Shown here in pieces: positions 1 to 9,635 of a stretch of 64,000 bases of DNA (its first letter is position 1; each line of letters begins with the position of its first letter). Both the position numbers and the translations under genes were made by a program. The notes beneath the pieces were generated by a model. It did not search any database. It was not told the origin of the DNA and worked only from the letters and a program-made list of their open reading frames with translations. This DNA is from an uncultured Lachnospiraceae bacterium (GTDB taxonomy: Bacteria; Bacillota; Clostridia; Lachnospirales; Lachnospiraceae), in NCBI GenBank assembly GCA_910588655.1, contig CAJUPJ010000010.1, positions 1 through 64,000 on the forward strand, in the 5' to 3' direction.

Positions 1-138
1 GGGTTCCATACAGCAATTTTACCAGGATTGCTTGCTTAAGTTCGCACTTATGGGAGCATGCCCTGGCATGAAATAATTTAGTGGACACTTAGAAACCATG
101 CGTCCCTTCACCAAAAAAGGATAACTGGAAATTATCCC
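1..138 (-). repeat. Palindromic element, copy A (degenerate, cut by window edge)
   Basis: Reading the minus strand, this stretch matches the flank of the better copy at 56362-56664: both contain GACGCA, then TCCACTAAATTATT, then a CAGGG(A/C)A block leading into the core. The core itself is decayed. The right end carries the family terminus as an imperfect palindrome (GGATAACTGG then AAATTATCC at 118-137). It lies directly upstream of the dapF promoter. The rest of the copy may continue outside the window. Confidence 0.55.
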
Positions 139-172
139 ATAAGAATTTTTATATACGCGGGTTGTAATTATA

Positions 173-181
173 TGTTATAAT
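173..181 (+). promoter_or_regulatory. Extended -10 promoter upstream of dapF
   Basis: TG at 173-174 plus TATAAT at 176-181 forms an extended -10 (TGTTATAAT). No convincing -35 box lies 16-18 bases upstream, which is usual for extended -10 promoters. It would start the dapF-murE-priA run with a leader of about 55 bases. Confidence 0.5.
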
Positions 182-243
182 AAAACAAAATGTAAAAAGC
201 CGCATATAGGATTTTTTATGGCAGGCAGGAATGGAGGGGTTTT

Positions 244-1098
244 ATGAGAGTTAAATTTACTAAGATGCACGGGTGCGGAAATGATTATGTATATGTAAAC
301 TGTATGGATAAAGTTTTAGATAACCCTTGTGAGGTATCACGTTATGTTAGTGACAGGCATTTTGGGATAGGTTCAGACGGGCTTATCTTAATTTGTCCGT
401 CGGATGTTGCAGATTTTAAAATGGTAATGTATAATGCTGATGGTTCAGAAGGAAAGATGTGCGGCAATGGTGTGCGCTGTATTGCCAAATATGTCTATGA
501 AAACGGGCTGGCAGTTAAAGATGAGATAACCATTGAAACAAGGAGTGGTATTAAAAAACTGGATTTAACTGTTGAAGATGGCAAAGTCTGCCTTGTAAAG
601 GTGGATATGGGCGCGCCTGTTTTAAAACCATCTGACATTCCTGTAACAGCAGATGAGGGCATGGAAAGTTTTATAGACCAGCCACTTATTGTGGAAGGCA
701 CAGAATTTAAGGTTACATGTGTTTCTATGGGAAACCCGCATGCTGTTGTGTTTGTTGATTATACAGATAATTTTGAAATAAACAGGTATGGCACAGGGTT
801 TGAAGAACATATGCTGTTCCCTGACAGAATAAATACAGAGTTTGTACAGGTAATTAACCGCAATGAGATAAATATGCGTGTCTGGGAACGTGGTTCTGGC
901 GAAACACTTGCATGTGGCACAGGGACTTGTGCGGCAGTTGTGGCATGTGTCCTTAATGGCAGGACAGATGATGAAGTGACAGTACACCTTTTAGGAGGGG
1001 ATTTATTTATAAAATATGACAGGGAGAATAACACTGTATGGATGACAGGGCCTGCAGAAACTGTATTTGAAGGTGAAATAGATATTGATTTGGATTAA
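244..1098 (+). CDS. dapF: Diaminopimelate epimerase
   Basis: Converts LL- to meso-diaminopimelate, the last step before meso-DAP is used for peptidoglycan or decarboxylated to lysine; cytoplasmic and cofactor-free. The 284 residues match the usual family length. Both catalytic cysteines are visible: C73 in CGNGVRC and C224 in ACGTGTC, each in its conserved glycine-rich setting, and GNPH is at about 163-166. The start follows GGAGG with a 5-base spacer. murE lies 21 bases downstream and its specificity motif also points to meso-DAP, so the pair fits functionally. Recognition is by motif and length. Confidence 0.96.
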   Translation: MRVKFTKMHGCGNDYVYVNCMDKVLDNPCEVSRYVSDRHFGIGSDGLILICPSDVADFKMVMYNADGSEGKMCGNGVRCIAKYVYENGLAVKDEITIETRSGIKKLDLTVEDGKVCLVKVDMGAPVLKPSDIPVTADEGMESFIDQPLIVEGTEFKVTCVSMGNPHAVVFVDYTDNFEINRYGTGFEEHMLFPDRINTEFVQVINRNEINMRVWERGSGETLACGTGTCAAVVACVLNGRTDDEVTVHLLGGDLFIKYDRENNTVWMTGPAETVFEGEIDIDLD

Positions 1099-1119
1099 AA
1101 AGAAGAAAGGGGACTATCA

Positions 1120-2592
1120 ATGAAACTGGATGATTTGCTTAAAAACCTGGAGTATACATGTATACAGGGCAGTATAAACGGAATGGAAGTTTCCAGGATT
1201 GTATATGACTCAAGAAAAGCATCGGAAGGGGATTTGTTTGTATGTATAAGCGGCGCTGTTGCAGACGGGCACAGTTTTGCCAGGGAAGTGGCAGATAAAG
1301 GGGTGTCAGTAATAGTTGCAGAAAAACCTGTTGATGTGCCTGGTACTGTGACTGTAATACAGGTAAAAGACAGCCGTATTGCACTTGCAGGGCTTTCAGC
1401 AGAATATTTCGGGAATCCTGCAAAGGAACTTATAACCATAGGCATTACGGGGACTAAAGGCAAAACCACAACAACATATATGATACGTTCTGTGCTTGAA
1501 GCCTCTGGTATAAAGACAGGCTTAATCGGGACTATAGAAACTATAATTGGTGAAAAGCATATACCTTCATCAAATACCACACCTGAGTCTTATATTATAC
1601 AGGAAACTTTCAGGGAAATGGCAGATGCAGGCTGTAAATGTGTTGTTATGGAAGTTTCATCACAGGGCCTTATGCTGCACAGGACTGGCGGCTTTACATT
1701 TGACTACGGGGTATTTACAAACCTTGCGCCAGACCATATAGGGCCAGCCGAGCATAAAGACCTGGCAGATTATATATACTGCAAAAGCCTTTTGTTCAGG
1801 CAGTGCAGGCATGGCATATTTAATGCAGATGACAGCCATCTTTTTGAAATACTGGAGCACCATACATGTGATGTAGAAACATATGGCTTTAGCAGCAATG
1901 CAGATTTAAGGGCTTCTTCTGTGGAGCTTACAATGAAAAACGGGCTTCTTGGGGTTTCATACCATACTAGCGGGCTTGCGGAAATGGACATAGAAACCAG
2001 CATGCCTGGCAAATTCAGTGTATATAATTCCATGATAGCCGTTGCAATATGCAGGCATTTCAATATTCCAGATGAAATAGTATTAAAATCACTTTCGCAG
2101 GTACGTGTAAAAGGCAGGGTGGAACTTCTGGACGTATCACCGGAATTTATAGTAATGATAGATTATGCCCATAATGCAATGAGCCTGGAAAGCCTTCTGG
2201 AAACGCTTAATGAATATAAACCAGCAAGGCTTGTATGCCTTTTTGGCTGCGGGGGCAACCGCTCCAGGGAAAGGCGTTTTGAGATGGGGGAAGTGTCTTC
2301 AAGGCTTGCAGGCCTGACAATAATTACTTCAGACAACCCGCGCAATGAAGAACCAGAAGCCATTATTGAAGATATTGTGGCAGGCGTGGAAAAGGCAGAC
2401 GGGGAATATATAAAAATTACTGGCAGGCCTGAGGCAATACGTTATGCCATTGAAAATGCCAAAAAAGGTGATGTAATTGTACTGGCAGGCAAAGGGCATG
2501 AAGACTACCAGGAAATAAAAGGGAAAAAATACCATATGGATGAAAGGGAGCTTGTTGCGGATGTTGTACGTGACGGCAATTTTATCCGTTAA
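1120..2592 (+). CDS. murE: UDP-MurNAc-L-Ala-D-Glu:meso-DAP ligase
   Basis: Adds the third amino acid to the UDP-MurNAc peptide stem in the cytoplasm using ATP. The 490-aa protein shows the Mur ligase layout: N-terminal UDP-binding domain, ATP-binding loop GTKGKTTT at about 111-118, central domain with VMEVSSQG, and a C-terminal domain with DNPR at about 405-408. In this family DNPR recognises meso-diaminopimelate, whereas lysine-type enzymes carry other residues there. It sits between dapF and priA on the same strand with short gaps, so it is probably co-transcribed. The ribosome site AAAGGGGA precedes the ATG. Confidence 0.96.
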   Translation: MKLDDLLKNLEYTCIQGSINGMEVSRIVYDSRKASEGDLFVCISGAVADGHSFAREVADKGVSVIVAEKPVDVPGTVTVIQVKDSRIALAGLSAEYFGNPAKELITIGITGTKGKTTTTYMIRSVLEASGIKTGLIGTIETIIGEKHIPSSNTTPESYIIQETFREMADAGCKCVVMEVSSQGLMLHRTGGFTFDYGVFTNLAPDHIGPAEHKDLADYIYCKSLLFRQCRHGIFNADDSHLFEILEHHTCDVETYGFSSNADLRASSVELTMKNGLLGVSYHTSGLAEMDIETSMPGKFSVYNSMIAVAICRHFNIPDEIVLKSLSQVRVKGRVELLDVSPEFIVMIDYAHNAMSLESLLETLNEYKPARLVCLFGCGGNRSRERRFEMGEVSSRLAGLTIITSDNPRNEEPEAIIEDIVAGVEKADGEYIKITGRPEAIRYAIENAKKGDVIVLAGKGHEDYQEIKGKKYHMDERELVADVVRDGNFIR

Positions 2593-2613
2593 GGACAATA
2601 TTGTGGGGGATAT

Positions 2614-4860
2614 ATGATATTTGCTGATATAATTATTGATATATCTGTTAAAAGCCTTGATAAAACATTCCAGTATATTGTGCCTGCATGTCTTGAAGAT
2701 GAAATAAAAACCGGCTCGCTTGTAACAGTCCCTTTTGGCAATGGCAACAGGCAGCTTAAAGGCTATGTGGTGAATTTAACAGATACACCAAAGTTTGACA
2801 GGGCAAAGACCAAAAGCATCACAGGTGTTGAAAAAAATGCCATACCAGCAGAGTCACACCTTCTTGCACTGGCAGGCTGGATTAAGGAAAATTATGGCGC
2901 ATCAATGAATGATGCAATCAAGGCAGTAATGCCTGTAAAAAAGGAAATAAAAGAACGGGTACAAAGGACAGTTTACCCGCTTTTAAGCCCTGCGGAAATG
3001 GAAAAACTTGCCCTGGAATTTGAAAAGAAGCACAATACTGCAAGGGCAAGGGTCTTAAGGTGCTTTACAAGCCTTGACAGCAGCATATATTATAATGGTA
3101 TTGATTACAACTATATAACAAAGAACCTTAAATGCCCCAAATCCGTAATTGACAGCCTGGAACAGATGGGCATAACCAGCACAAGTTCATCCAGGCAGTA
3201 CCGCAACCCTGCAAAGCATGGGGACACATCCAGCACAAGGCATGTTCTTAATGATGAACAGCAGCATATTGCAAATGCAGTCCTGGCAGATTATGCAGGC
3301 GGCATAAGGAAAACTTATTTAATACATGGTGTTACAGGCAGCGGCAAAACAGAAGTCTACATGGAAATAATTGAAGGTGTGCTTTCATACGGCAGGCAGG
3401 TAATTGTGCTTATACCAGAAATTGCCCTGACATTCCAGACAGTAAACAGGTTTTACCAGCGTTTTGGGGACAGGGTGTCAGTTATACACTCAAGGCTTTC
3501 AGCAGGTGAACGGTATGACCAGTTCCTGCGGGCTAAAGAAGGGCTTGTTGATATTATGATTGGCCCGCGTTCTGCGCTTTTTATGCCATTTAAGAAACTG
3601 GGGCTTATAGTGGTGGATGAAGAACACGAAACAAGTTACCAGAGCGAAACACCGCCAAAATACCATGCAAGGGAAGTGGCGGTGCAGAGGGCACGTATGC
3701 TTGGAGCAAGTGTGCTGCTTGGCTCTGCAACGCCGTCACTTGAAGCTTATTACAAGGCACAGGCAGGGGAATACGGGCTTTTTACACTTAAGAAGCGTGC
3801 TGGAGGCGCACACCTTCCACAAGTACATATAGTGGATTTAAGGGAAGAATTTGAGAATAAGAACTATTCAGTATTCAGCAGCAGGCTAAGCACACTGGTA
3901 GAAGAACGTTTACAGAAACATGAGCAGTCAATAATATTTATAAACAGGCGCGGGTATGCAAGTTTTATTTCATGCCGTAAATGCGGTGAGGCAATAGGAT
4001 GCCCGCACTGTTCTGTATCACTGAAGCCCCATATGCATAATGGCATTGTTGACAGGATGAAATGCCATTTCTGCGGCTATGAAATACCGCTGCCTGCTGC
4101 CTGCCCGTCATGTGGTTCTAAATATATTGGTACATTTGGCATAGGCACACAGCAGGTTGAGGAAGCAGCAAAAAAACGTTTCCAAGGTGCGCGCATATTA
4201 CGGATGGATGCAGACACAACAGGCGGTAAGGACGGGCACAGCAGGATACTTGGGCAGTTTGGCAGGGGTGAAGCAGATATCCTTATAGGTACACAAATGA
4301 TAGTAAAAGGCCATGATTTCCCAAATGTAACCCTTGTAGGGATAATAGCTGCTGACCTGTCACTTAATGCTGGCGACTACAGGGCAGCCGAACGCACATA
4401 CCAGCTTATAGCACAGGCAGCAGGCAGGGCGGGCAGGGGCGGCAAAAGCGGTGAAGTCGTACTGCAGACATACCAGCCATCCCACTACAGCATAGTACAT
4501 GCAGCAGGCCAGGATTATGAAAGTTTTTATAACCAGGAGATATCTATAAGAGAAATGTTGCATTATCCGCCAGTTTCAAATATACTAGGTATATTAGTGT
4601 TTTCAGAAAATGAAGAAAGCGCTTCAAAGCTTGCTGGAATAATTTCAGAGATAGCAGAACAGTACCAGACCGTTACAGTGCTGGGCCCGGCAGATGCACC
4701 AGTGGCAAAAGCAAAAGATATTTACCGCAAAATGGTCTATGGCAAATGCATGGATTACAGCACGCTCTGTTCTGTAAAAGATTATATAGAAGCCTTTAAA
4801 GAACAGGATACAGAATTCAGGGACTGTGGCATAAACTTTGAATTTAACATTAACAGGTAA
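2614..4860 (+). CDS. priA: Primosomal replication-restart helicase PriA
   Basis: 3'-5' DNA helicase that reloads the replisome at stalled forks. The 748 residues are in the normal range. Visible parts: N-terminal DNA-binding region with the family-typical opening, Walker A GVTGSGKT at about 240-247, DEEH box at about 334-337, two paired cysteine clusters (CRKCGEAIGCPHC and CHFCGY...CPSCG, about 454-510) that bind structural zinc, and motif QAAGRAGRG near 600. It starts 22 bases after murE and is followed after 63 bases by def; priA-def-fmt order is common in Firmicutes. Confidence 0.96.
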   Translation: MIFADIIIDISVKSLDKTFQYIVPACLEDEIKTGSLVTVPFGNGNRQLKGYVVNLTDTPKFDRAKTKSITGVEKNAIPAESHLLALAGWIKENYGASMNDAIKAVMPVKKEIKERVQRTVYPLLSPAEMEKLALEFEKKHNTARARVLRCFTSLDSSIYYNGIDYNYITKNLKCPKSVIDSLEQMGITSTSSSRQYRNPAKHGDTSSTRHVLNDEQQHIANAVLADYAGGIRKTYLIHGVTGSGKTEVYMEIIEGVLSYGRQVIVLIPEIALTFQTVNRFYQRFGDRVSVIHSRLSAGERYDQFLRAKEGLVDIMIGPRSALFMPFKKLGLIVVDEEHETSYQSETPPKYHAREVAVQRARMLGASVLLGSATPSLEAYYKAQAGEYGLFTLKKRAGGAHLPQVHIVDLREEFENKNYSVFSSRLSTLVEERLQKHEQSIIFINRRGYASFISCRKCGEAIGCPHCSVSLKPHMHNGIVDRMKCHFCGYEIPLPAACPSCGSKYIGTFGIGTQQVEEAAKKRFQGARILRMDADTTGGKDGHSRILGQFGRGEADILIGTQMIVKGHDFPNVTLVGIIAADLSLNAGDYRAAERTYQLIAQAAGRAGRGGKSGEVVLQTYQPSHYSIVHAAGQDYESFYNQEISIREMLHYPPVSNILGILVFSENEESASKLAGIISEIAEQYQTVTVLGPADAPVAKAKDIYRKMVYGKCMDYSTLCSVKDYIEAFKEQDTEFRDCGINFEFNINR

Positions 4861-4923
4861 GCATTTTTTATTATTTGTGCCAGCGTAAGCGGCATGGGGA
4901 TTTTTATGGAGGATTAGATTATT

Positions 4924-5403
4924 ATGGCTATTAGGAAAATAAGGAAAATAGGTGATGAAATACTTGAACATGCTACAAAACCAGTTAAATTTATGACACC
5001 ACGCACATCAATTCTTATTGGTGACATGCTTGACACAATGTATGAAGCAGGCGGTGTCGGGCTTGCTGCACCACAGGTCGGGGTCTTAAAACAGGTTGTA
5101 GTAATAGATGTGACAGAAGAAGGAAATAACCCAATAGTCCTTATAAATCCTGAAATACTGGAACTTTCAGGCGAACAGACAGGACAGGAAGCATGTCTTA
5201 GCGTCCCAGGCAAATCAGGGGTGGTCACAAGGGCAAACTATGCAAAAGTAAAAGCATATGATGAACATATGAAAGAAATAATTGTAGAAGGCGAAGACCT
5301 GCTTGCAAGGGCATTACAGCATGAAATAGACCATCTGTCAGGGATACTTTATGTATCAAAAGTGGAGGGGGACTTAGTTGACACTTCACAGGAAACAGAG
5401 TGA
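4924..5403 (+). CDS. def: Peptide deformylase
   Basis: Removes the formyl group from nascent N-terminal methionine. The 159-aa protein has the three family motifs: GVGLAAPQVG, a cysteine motif reading EACLSVPG, and the metal-binding HEIDH. The usual form of the second motif is EGCLS; here glycine is replaced by alanine while the metal-ligand cysteine is kept, so activity is expected. Its natural partner fmt follows, but only after an 810-base gap filled with two repeat copies. Start chosen at the ATG after ATGGAGGATTAG. Confidence 0.94.
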   Translation: MAIRKIRKIGDEILEHATKPVKFMTPRTSILIGDMLDTMYEAGGVGLAAPQVGVLKQVVVIDVTEEGNNPIVLINPEILELSGEQTGQEACLSVPGKSGVVTRANYAKVKAYDEHMKEIIVEGEDLLARALQHEIDHLSGILYVSKVEGDLVDTSQETE

Positions 5404-5423
5404 TTTCAAATTAATAATGACAG

Positions 5424-5604
5424 GCTGGCAAATCCAAAGTGTCCCACCCAGCAGCACGCTTCCGCTTGGATGAAGCACGCAATGGTGCATAAAGCCCCTA
5501 ATGTTCCAACGGAACAGTTTGTCCCTTTGGAACATTCAAAACGGGGCTTAAACACCAGCGGCTTCAAACAGCTGCTTCTGGGAGCACATTTGGAATTTGC
5601 CAGC
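5424..5604 (+). repeat. Palindromic element, copy B (short type)
   Basis: Imperfect inverted ends (GCTGGCAAATCCAAAGTG against its reverse complement at 5585-5604) enclose the family core. Core order: CGCTTCCGC at 5457-5465, CGC-AA at 5478-5482, stem arm TGGTG at 5483-5487, loop CATAAA at 5488-5493, apical stem GCCCC/GGGGC, TTAAA at 5548-5552, pairing arm CACCA at 5553-5557, then GCG and GCTTC, which pairs with GAAGC. Short ORFs crossing it have no family resemblance. Confidence 0.85.
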
Positions 5605-5955
5605 AATTTACACTTTGCCAGTTTCCAAAAACATTTTTGCCAAAACCTTTAACTAAATGATATTGTGTTATGTTAATTATTTGAAATTGGAGAAAAAATA
5701 GATTTAGCAGGTGGAACATACACTATTAGCCATAACAACTTTGTAAATGGATAGTTTGTGAATATACCGCGGTTATGTAAGTATTTGCCTGGTATTTATA
5801 GACGTGCCGGCTAAATCACCCCGTTTTTTAGCTGCATTTGCTCCTTCCTTTTTAGATTATGTAGTGGAAGGTATTGCTGAATGTAAGCTAAGTGTGCTGG
5901 AGTGGTGCTTTGTATTGTAGCTGGCTATTTTTATAAATTACCAAAGTGTAAGCTG
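5605..5955. other. Non-coding gap between repeat copies B and C
   Basis: About 350 bases, AT-rich, between the two copies. Small pieces resemble element arms (TTTGCCAGTTTCCAAA right after copy B). No open frame with a ribosome site or family resemblance was seen, nor a terminator. It could be the eroded remains of an insertion. Confidence 0.5.
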
Positions 5956-6122
5956 GCTGGCAAATTCCAAATGTGCTTCCATGAAAAAGCTGTACGAAGC
6001 CGCTGGTGCTTAAGCCCTGTATTAAAATGTTCCGTAGGAACATTAGGGGCTTTATGCACCATTGCGTGCAAGTCCAAGCGCAAGCGTGCTGTTTTCATGG
6101 AAGGCACTTTGGATTTGCCAGC
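5956..6122 (-). repeat. Palindromic element, copy C (short type, reversed)
   Basis: Same inverted ends as copy B (GCTGGCAAATTCCAAA at the left, GGATTTGCCAGC at the right) with the core on the minus strand: CGC-AA-TGGTG at 6057-6066 and CACCA-GCG at 6001-6008 are complementary as in B. The CGCTTCCGC motif reads CGCTTGCGC here. The apical hairpin ATGTTCC/GGAACAT is nearly the same as in B. The copy lies about 90 bases upstream of fmt. Confidence 0.85.
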
Positions 6123-6213
6123 GCACCCAGCATATGTAATTTTTAAACAGCGCCCAGCACCCCAAGCCACCAGTACCCCACTACATATACAACCCCGGAA
6201 GGAGATGCAGATT

Positions 6214-7191
6214 TTGAGAATAATTTTTATGGGTACACCTGATTTTGCGGTGGACACTTTTAACTGCCTGGCCAAAAGCAGGCATGAAATTGCTGCTGTT
6301 GTTACACAGCCAGACAAACCAAAGGGCAGGAGCGGCAAGGCTTCACCGCCCCCTGTTAAGGAAGCCGCCCTTAAAGCCATTGAAGAAACTGGCAGGGATA
6401 TTAAAATATTACAGCCAGCCAGGGCAAGGGAACAGTGGTTTATTGATGAATTAAAAAGCATTAACCCTGATGTTGCCATAGTAGCTGCATTTGGGCAGAT
6501 TTTAACACCAGAAATCCTTTCCATACCTAAGTATGGCTGTATTAATGTACATGCTTCACTTCTTCCAAAGCTGCGTGGCGCTGCCCCTGTACAGTGGGCT
6601 GTTATTAATGGTGACAGGGAAAGCGGTGTTACTATTATGCAGATGGACGAAGGGATTGACACAGGGGATATGCTGCTTGTCCAGAAATGTGCCATAGACC
6701 CGGATGAAACAGGCGGAAGCCTTTTTAATAAGCTTGCCTGTCTTGGCGGTGCTATGGTGCTTGACGTGCTTGATATGGCAGAAAATGGCACTTTAAAGCC
6801 TGTAAAACAGGATGAAAGCCAGCATACTTATGTTAAAATGTTAAAGAAGGAAACAGGGCATATAGATTTTAACATGCCTGCAATCAATATAGAAAGGCTG
6901 GTAAGGGGCTTAGACCCATGGCCTGGCACATTTACACATATACATGGCAAGACCCTTAAAATCTGGAAGGCATTTGTTATTCCAGAAGAAAAGGCAGCAG
7001 AAAACGGAATAGATACAGGGGAAAAAATTGCTGCCGGGACAGTTGCCGCTGCCAGAAAAAATGATATAATTATTAAAACAGGGGACGGCTACCTTGCAAT
7101 TACCTCATTGCAGCCAGAAGGCAAGAAAAGAATGGATACAGGTTCATTCCTGAGAGGATATAAAATAGAAAAGGGAGAGCGTTTTGAATAA
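6214..7191 (+). CDS. fmt: Methionyl-tRNA formyltransferase
   Basis: Formylates initiator Met-tRNA using 10-formyl-THF, and works with Def. The protein opens with the family-typical IIFMGTPDFAV and contains the formyl-THF site and catalytic residues within INVHASLLPKLRGAAP and DTGDML. The open frame extends upstream to 5902, but that part runs through repeat copy C and has no family similarity. The TTG at 6214 is preferred because GGAAGGAG lies 8 bases before it; an ATG at 6205 is too close to that site. This gives 325 aa, near the usual 310-320. It overlaps rsmB by 8 bases. Confidence 0.94.
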   Translation: MRIIFMGTPDFAVDTFNCLAKSRHEIAAVVTQPDKPKGRSGKASPPPVKEAALKAIEETGRDIKILQPARAREQWFIDELKSINPDVAIVAAFGQILTPEILSIPKYGCINVHASLLPKLRGAAPVQWAVINGDRESGVTIMQMDEGIDTGDMLLVQKCAIDPDETGGSLFNKLACLGGAMVLDVLDMAENGTLKPVKQDESQHTYVKMLKKETGHIDFNMPAINIERLVRGLDPWPGTFTHIHGKTLKIWKAFVIPEEKAAENGIDTGEKIAAGTVAAARKNDIIIKTGDGYLAITSLQPEGKKRMDTGSFLRGYKIEKGERFE

Positions 7192-8560
7192 AGACAGTTG
7201 CAATATACGTGCATACGCACTGGATATCATAACAGAAGTCCTTGATAAAGGTGCGTATGCAGATAAAGCGCTCCATAGCGTTTTAGACAGTGGTGTTATT
7301 CCAGATAACAGGGACAGGGCATTTCTTTCAAGGCTTTGTACAGGGACAGTTGAGCGCCTGCTTACACTTGACTATATAATTAACTGTTTTGCAAGCATTA
7401 AGGTTAATAAAATGAAACCTGCCATAAGAAATATAATGCGTATGGCAGCATACCAGGTATTTTATATGGAACAAGTGCCTGACAGCGCTGCCTGCAATGA
7501 AGCTGTAAAACTTGCAGTTTCACGTGGGTTTAAGGGCTTAAAGGGTTTTGTAAATGGCGTGCTGAGGGCAATGGTGCGTGGGAAGGACAATGTAAAATAC
7601 CCTTTGCGCAGTGATGGTTTTATTTTATATGCTTCAGTTAAATATTCCATGCCGGAATGGATTGTGGAAAGGTTCTGTAATGAATATGGCATGGAAGTTA
7701 CAGAAAAAATATTAGATACATTTATAAACGGGGACAAGTATCTTACATTAAGATGCAATATTTCCAAGGCAGATGTATCTGGAATAACAGGACTGCTTAA
7801 AAAGGATGCCAGGGATATAATTATAAATAACGGGGAATTTTTTGGATATGCCCTGAGGATTAGCGGCTATGGAAGCCTGCCTTTATTAAGTGCATTTAAC
7901 CACGGGCTTGTCCAGGTACAGGATGAAAGCTCAATGCTGCCTGCTGCCATTGCACGTATAAAGGAAAACAATACAGTTATTGACTTATGTGCTGCACCTG
8001 GCGGCAAGACACTGCATGCAGCGGATTTGCTGAATGGCACTGGAAAGGTAATTTCATGTGATATTTCCAGCAGGAAGACAAGGCTGGTGCGTGATAATGC
8101 CAGGCGGTGTGGTTTTAAAAATATAGAAATATACGAAAATGATGCCCGTATATACAGGCAGGAATGGGACAGCATGGCAGATATTGTTATAGCAGACCTT
8201 CCATGTTCAGGGCTTGGGGTTTCTGGGAAAAAGTGCGATATAAAATACAAGACAAAGCCTGGTGATATAGAAACACTTGCTGCCCTGCAGCGGGAAATAT
8301 TAAGTGCTGCAGCAAAATATGTAAAGCCCGGCGGCAGGCTTGTATATAGTACATGCACAATGACACAGGAAGAAAATATGGATAATTCCAGATGGATATG
8401 TGAAAACCTTCCATTTGGAAGTGAAGACATAGAAGATGCATTGCCGTTATGCCTTAAGGGGAATACAGGGCATAACGGGTATATACAGGTGCTTCCGCAT
8501 ATGGCAGGCACAGACGGCTTCTTTGTGGCTTCATTTATCAGGAAAACAGGACGGTGGTAA
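7184..8560 (+). CDS. rsmB: 16S rRNA m5C967 methyltransferase RsmB (Sun)
   Basis: SAM-dependent cytosine-C5 methylation of 16S rRNA. The 458-aa protein has an N-terminal NusB-like helical domain (about 1-140) and a C-terminal Rossmann methyltransferase with the SAM loop DLCAAPGGKT, the PCSGLG motif and the catalytic-cysteine motif STCTMTQEEN. It starts with TTG inside the end of fmt, preceded by GGGAGAG, suggesting translational coupling. The next gene, rlmN, begins 1 base after its stop. Confidence 0.94.
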   Translation: MNKDSCNIRAYALDIITEVLDKGAYADKALHSVLDSGVIPDNRDRAFLSRLCTGTVERLLTLDYIINCFASIKVNKMKPAIRNIMRMAAYQVFYMEQVPDSAACNEAVKLAVSRGFKGLKGFVNGVLRAMVRGKDNVKYPLRSDGFILYASVKYSMPEWIVERFCNEYGMEVTEKILDTFINGDKYLTLRCNISKADVSGITGLLKKDARDIIINNGEFFGYALRISGYGSLPLLSAFNHGLVQVQDESSMLPAAIARIKENNTVIDLCAAPGGKTLHAADLLNGTGKVISCDISSRKTRLVRDNARRCGFKNIEIYENDARIYRQEWDSMADIVIADLPCSGLGVSGKKCDIKYKTKPGDIETLAALQREILSAAAKYVKPGGRLVYSTCTMTQEENMDNSRWICENLPFGSEDIEDALPLCLKGNTGHNGYIQVLPHMAGTDGFFVASFIRKTGRW

Positions 8561-8561
8561 A

Positions 8562-9635
8562 TTGACAGAAAGACTTTTAGTGAAAAAAGATATTAAAAGC
8601 CTGGATTTTGATGAATTAAAAGAATTTATTGAAAGCACTGGGGAGAAAGCGTTCAGGGCAAAGCAGGTTTATGGGTGGATGCACCAGAAGCTTGTACAGT
8701 CATTTGATGATATGTCCAATATTCCAAAAAGCCTGCGTGGGCGGCTTTCAGAAGAGTGCTTTATAGAAAGTACACGTATTACAGGGAAACAGGTGTCAAA
8801 AGACGGCACAGCAAAGTTTTTAATGGAACTTCATGATGGCAATAAGGTTGAAAGCGTGCTTATGAAATACAGGCATGGCAACAGTGTGTGTATTTCAACG
8901 CAGGCAGGCTGCCGGATGGGATGCAGGTTCTGCGCTTCAACAGTTGGAGGGCTTATAAGGAATTTAACCCCTTCTGAAATGCTTGGCCAGGTTTATGAAA
9001 TACAGCGTACTACAGGGGAGCGTGTTTCCAATGTAATACTTATGGGAATTGGGGAACCGCTTGACAACTACAGCAATGTTGTTAAATTTATAAAGATGCT
9101 TTCAGACAGCAACGGCGTTAATATAAGCCAGCGTAATATAACACTTTCTACATGCGGGCTGGTGGAAAAGCTTAAAGAGCTTGCAGATGAGGGCCTGGCA
9201 ATAACAGTTGCTGTATCGCTCCATGCGCCTGATGACGTGCTGCGCAGGCAGATAATGCCAGTTGCAGAAAGGTATTCCATACAAAATATAATGGAAGCAT
9301 GCAGGTATTATATAGAAAAAACTGGCAGGCGTATAACATTTGAATACAGCATGATGGAAGGGATTAATGACAGCAGCAGGCACGCAGAAAAGCTTGCCAG
9401 GCTTTTAAAAGGCTTAAACTGCCATGTGAACCTGATACCGCTAAACCCTGTAAACGGGCGGCTTGGGAAGCGCCCCGGCATTGCAGGTATACAGCAGTTT
9501 AAATTAATACTTGAAAAAAACCATATTAATGTTACTATTAGAAGAGAGATGGGCAGTGACATAGATGCTGCCTGTGGCCAGTTACGTAATAAAGACAAAG
9601 GAGGGAAACTACATGAAAGCATATGCGAAAAGTGA
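8562..9635 (+). CDS. rlmN: 23S rRNA/tRNA adenine-C2 methyltransferase RlmN
   Basis: Radical SAM enzyme that methylates A2503 of 23S rRNA and A37 of some tRNAs. The radical SAM cluster motif CRMGCRFC is present, as are GEPLDNY and a C-terminal cysteine (DAACGQL) matching the methyl-carrier position. The open frame reaches back to 8436 inside rsmB, but the extra residues are unlike the family; the TTG at 8562, one base after the rsmB stop and behind GGTGG, gives 357 aa. The phosphatase gene starts inside its 3' end. Confidence 0.94.
   Translation: MTERLLVKKDIKSLDFDELKEFIESTGEKAFRAKQVYGWMHQKLVQSFDDMSNIPKSLRGRLSEECFIESTRITGKQVSKDGTAKFLMELHDGNKVESVLMKYRHGNSVCISTQAGCRMGCRFCASTVGGLIRNLTPSEMLGQVYEIQRTTGERVSNVILMGIGEPLDNYSNVVKFIKMLSDSNGVNISQRNITLSTCGLVEKLKELADEGLAITVAVSLHAPDDVLRRQIMPVAERYSIQNIMEACRYYIEKTGRRITFEYSMMEGINDSSRHAEKLARLLKGLNCHVNLIPLNPVNGRLGKRPGIAGIQQFKLILEKNHINVTIRREMGSDIDAACGQLRNKDKGGKLHESICEK

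Noticed and set aside
622..987. Antisense open frames across dapF, murE, priA and polC
   Set aside because: Composition and phase show them to be shadows of the sense genes.
5902..6213. Open frame upstream of fmt, in frame with it
   Set aside because: It reads through repeat copy C and lacks any similarity to Fmt or another protein; the TTG at 6214 has the ribosome site.
8436..8561. N-terminal extension of rlmN into rsmB
   Set aside because: The extra residues are rsmB bases read in another frame; RlmN length and start fit 8562.
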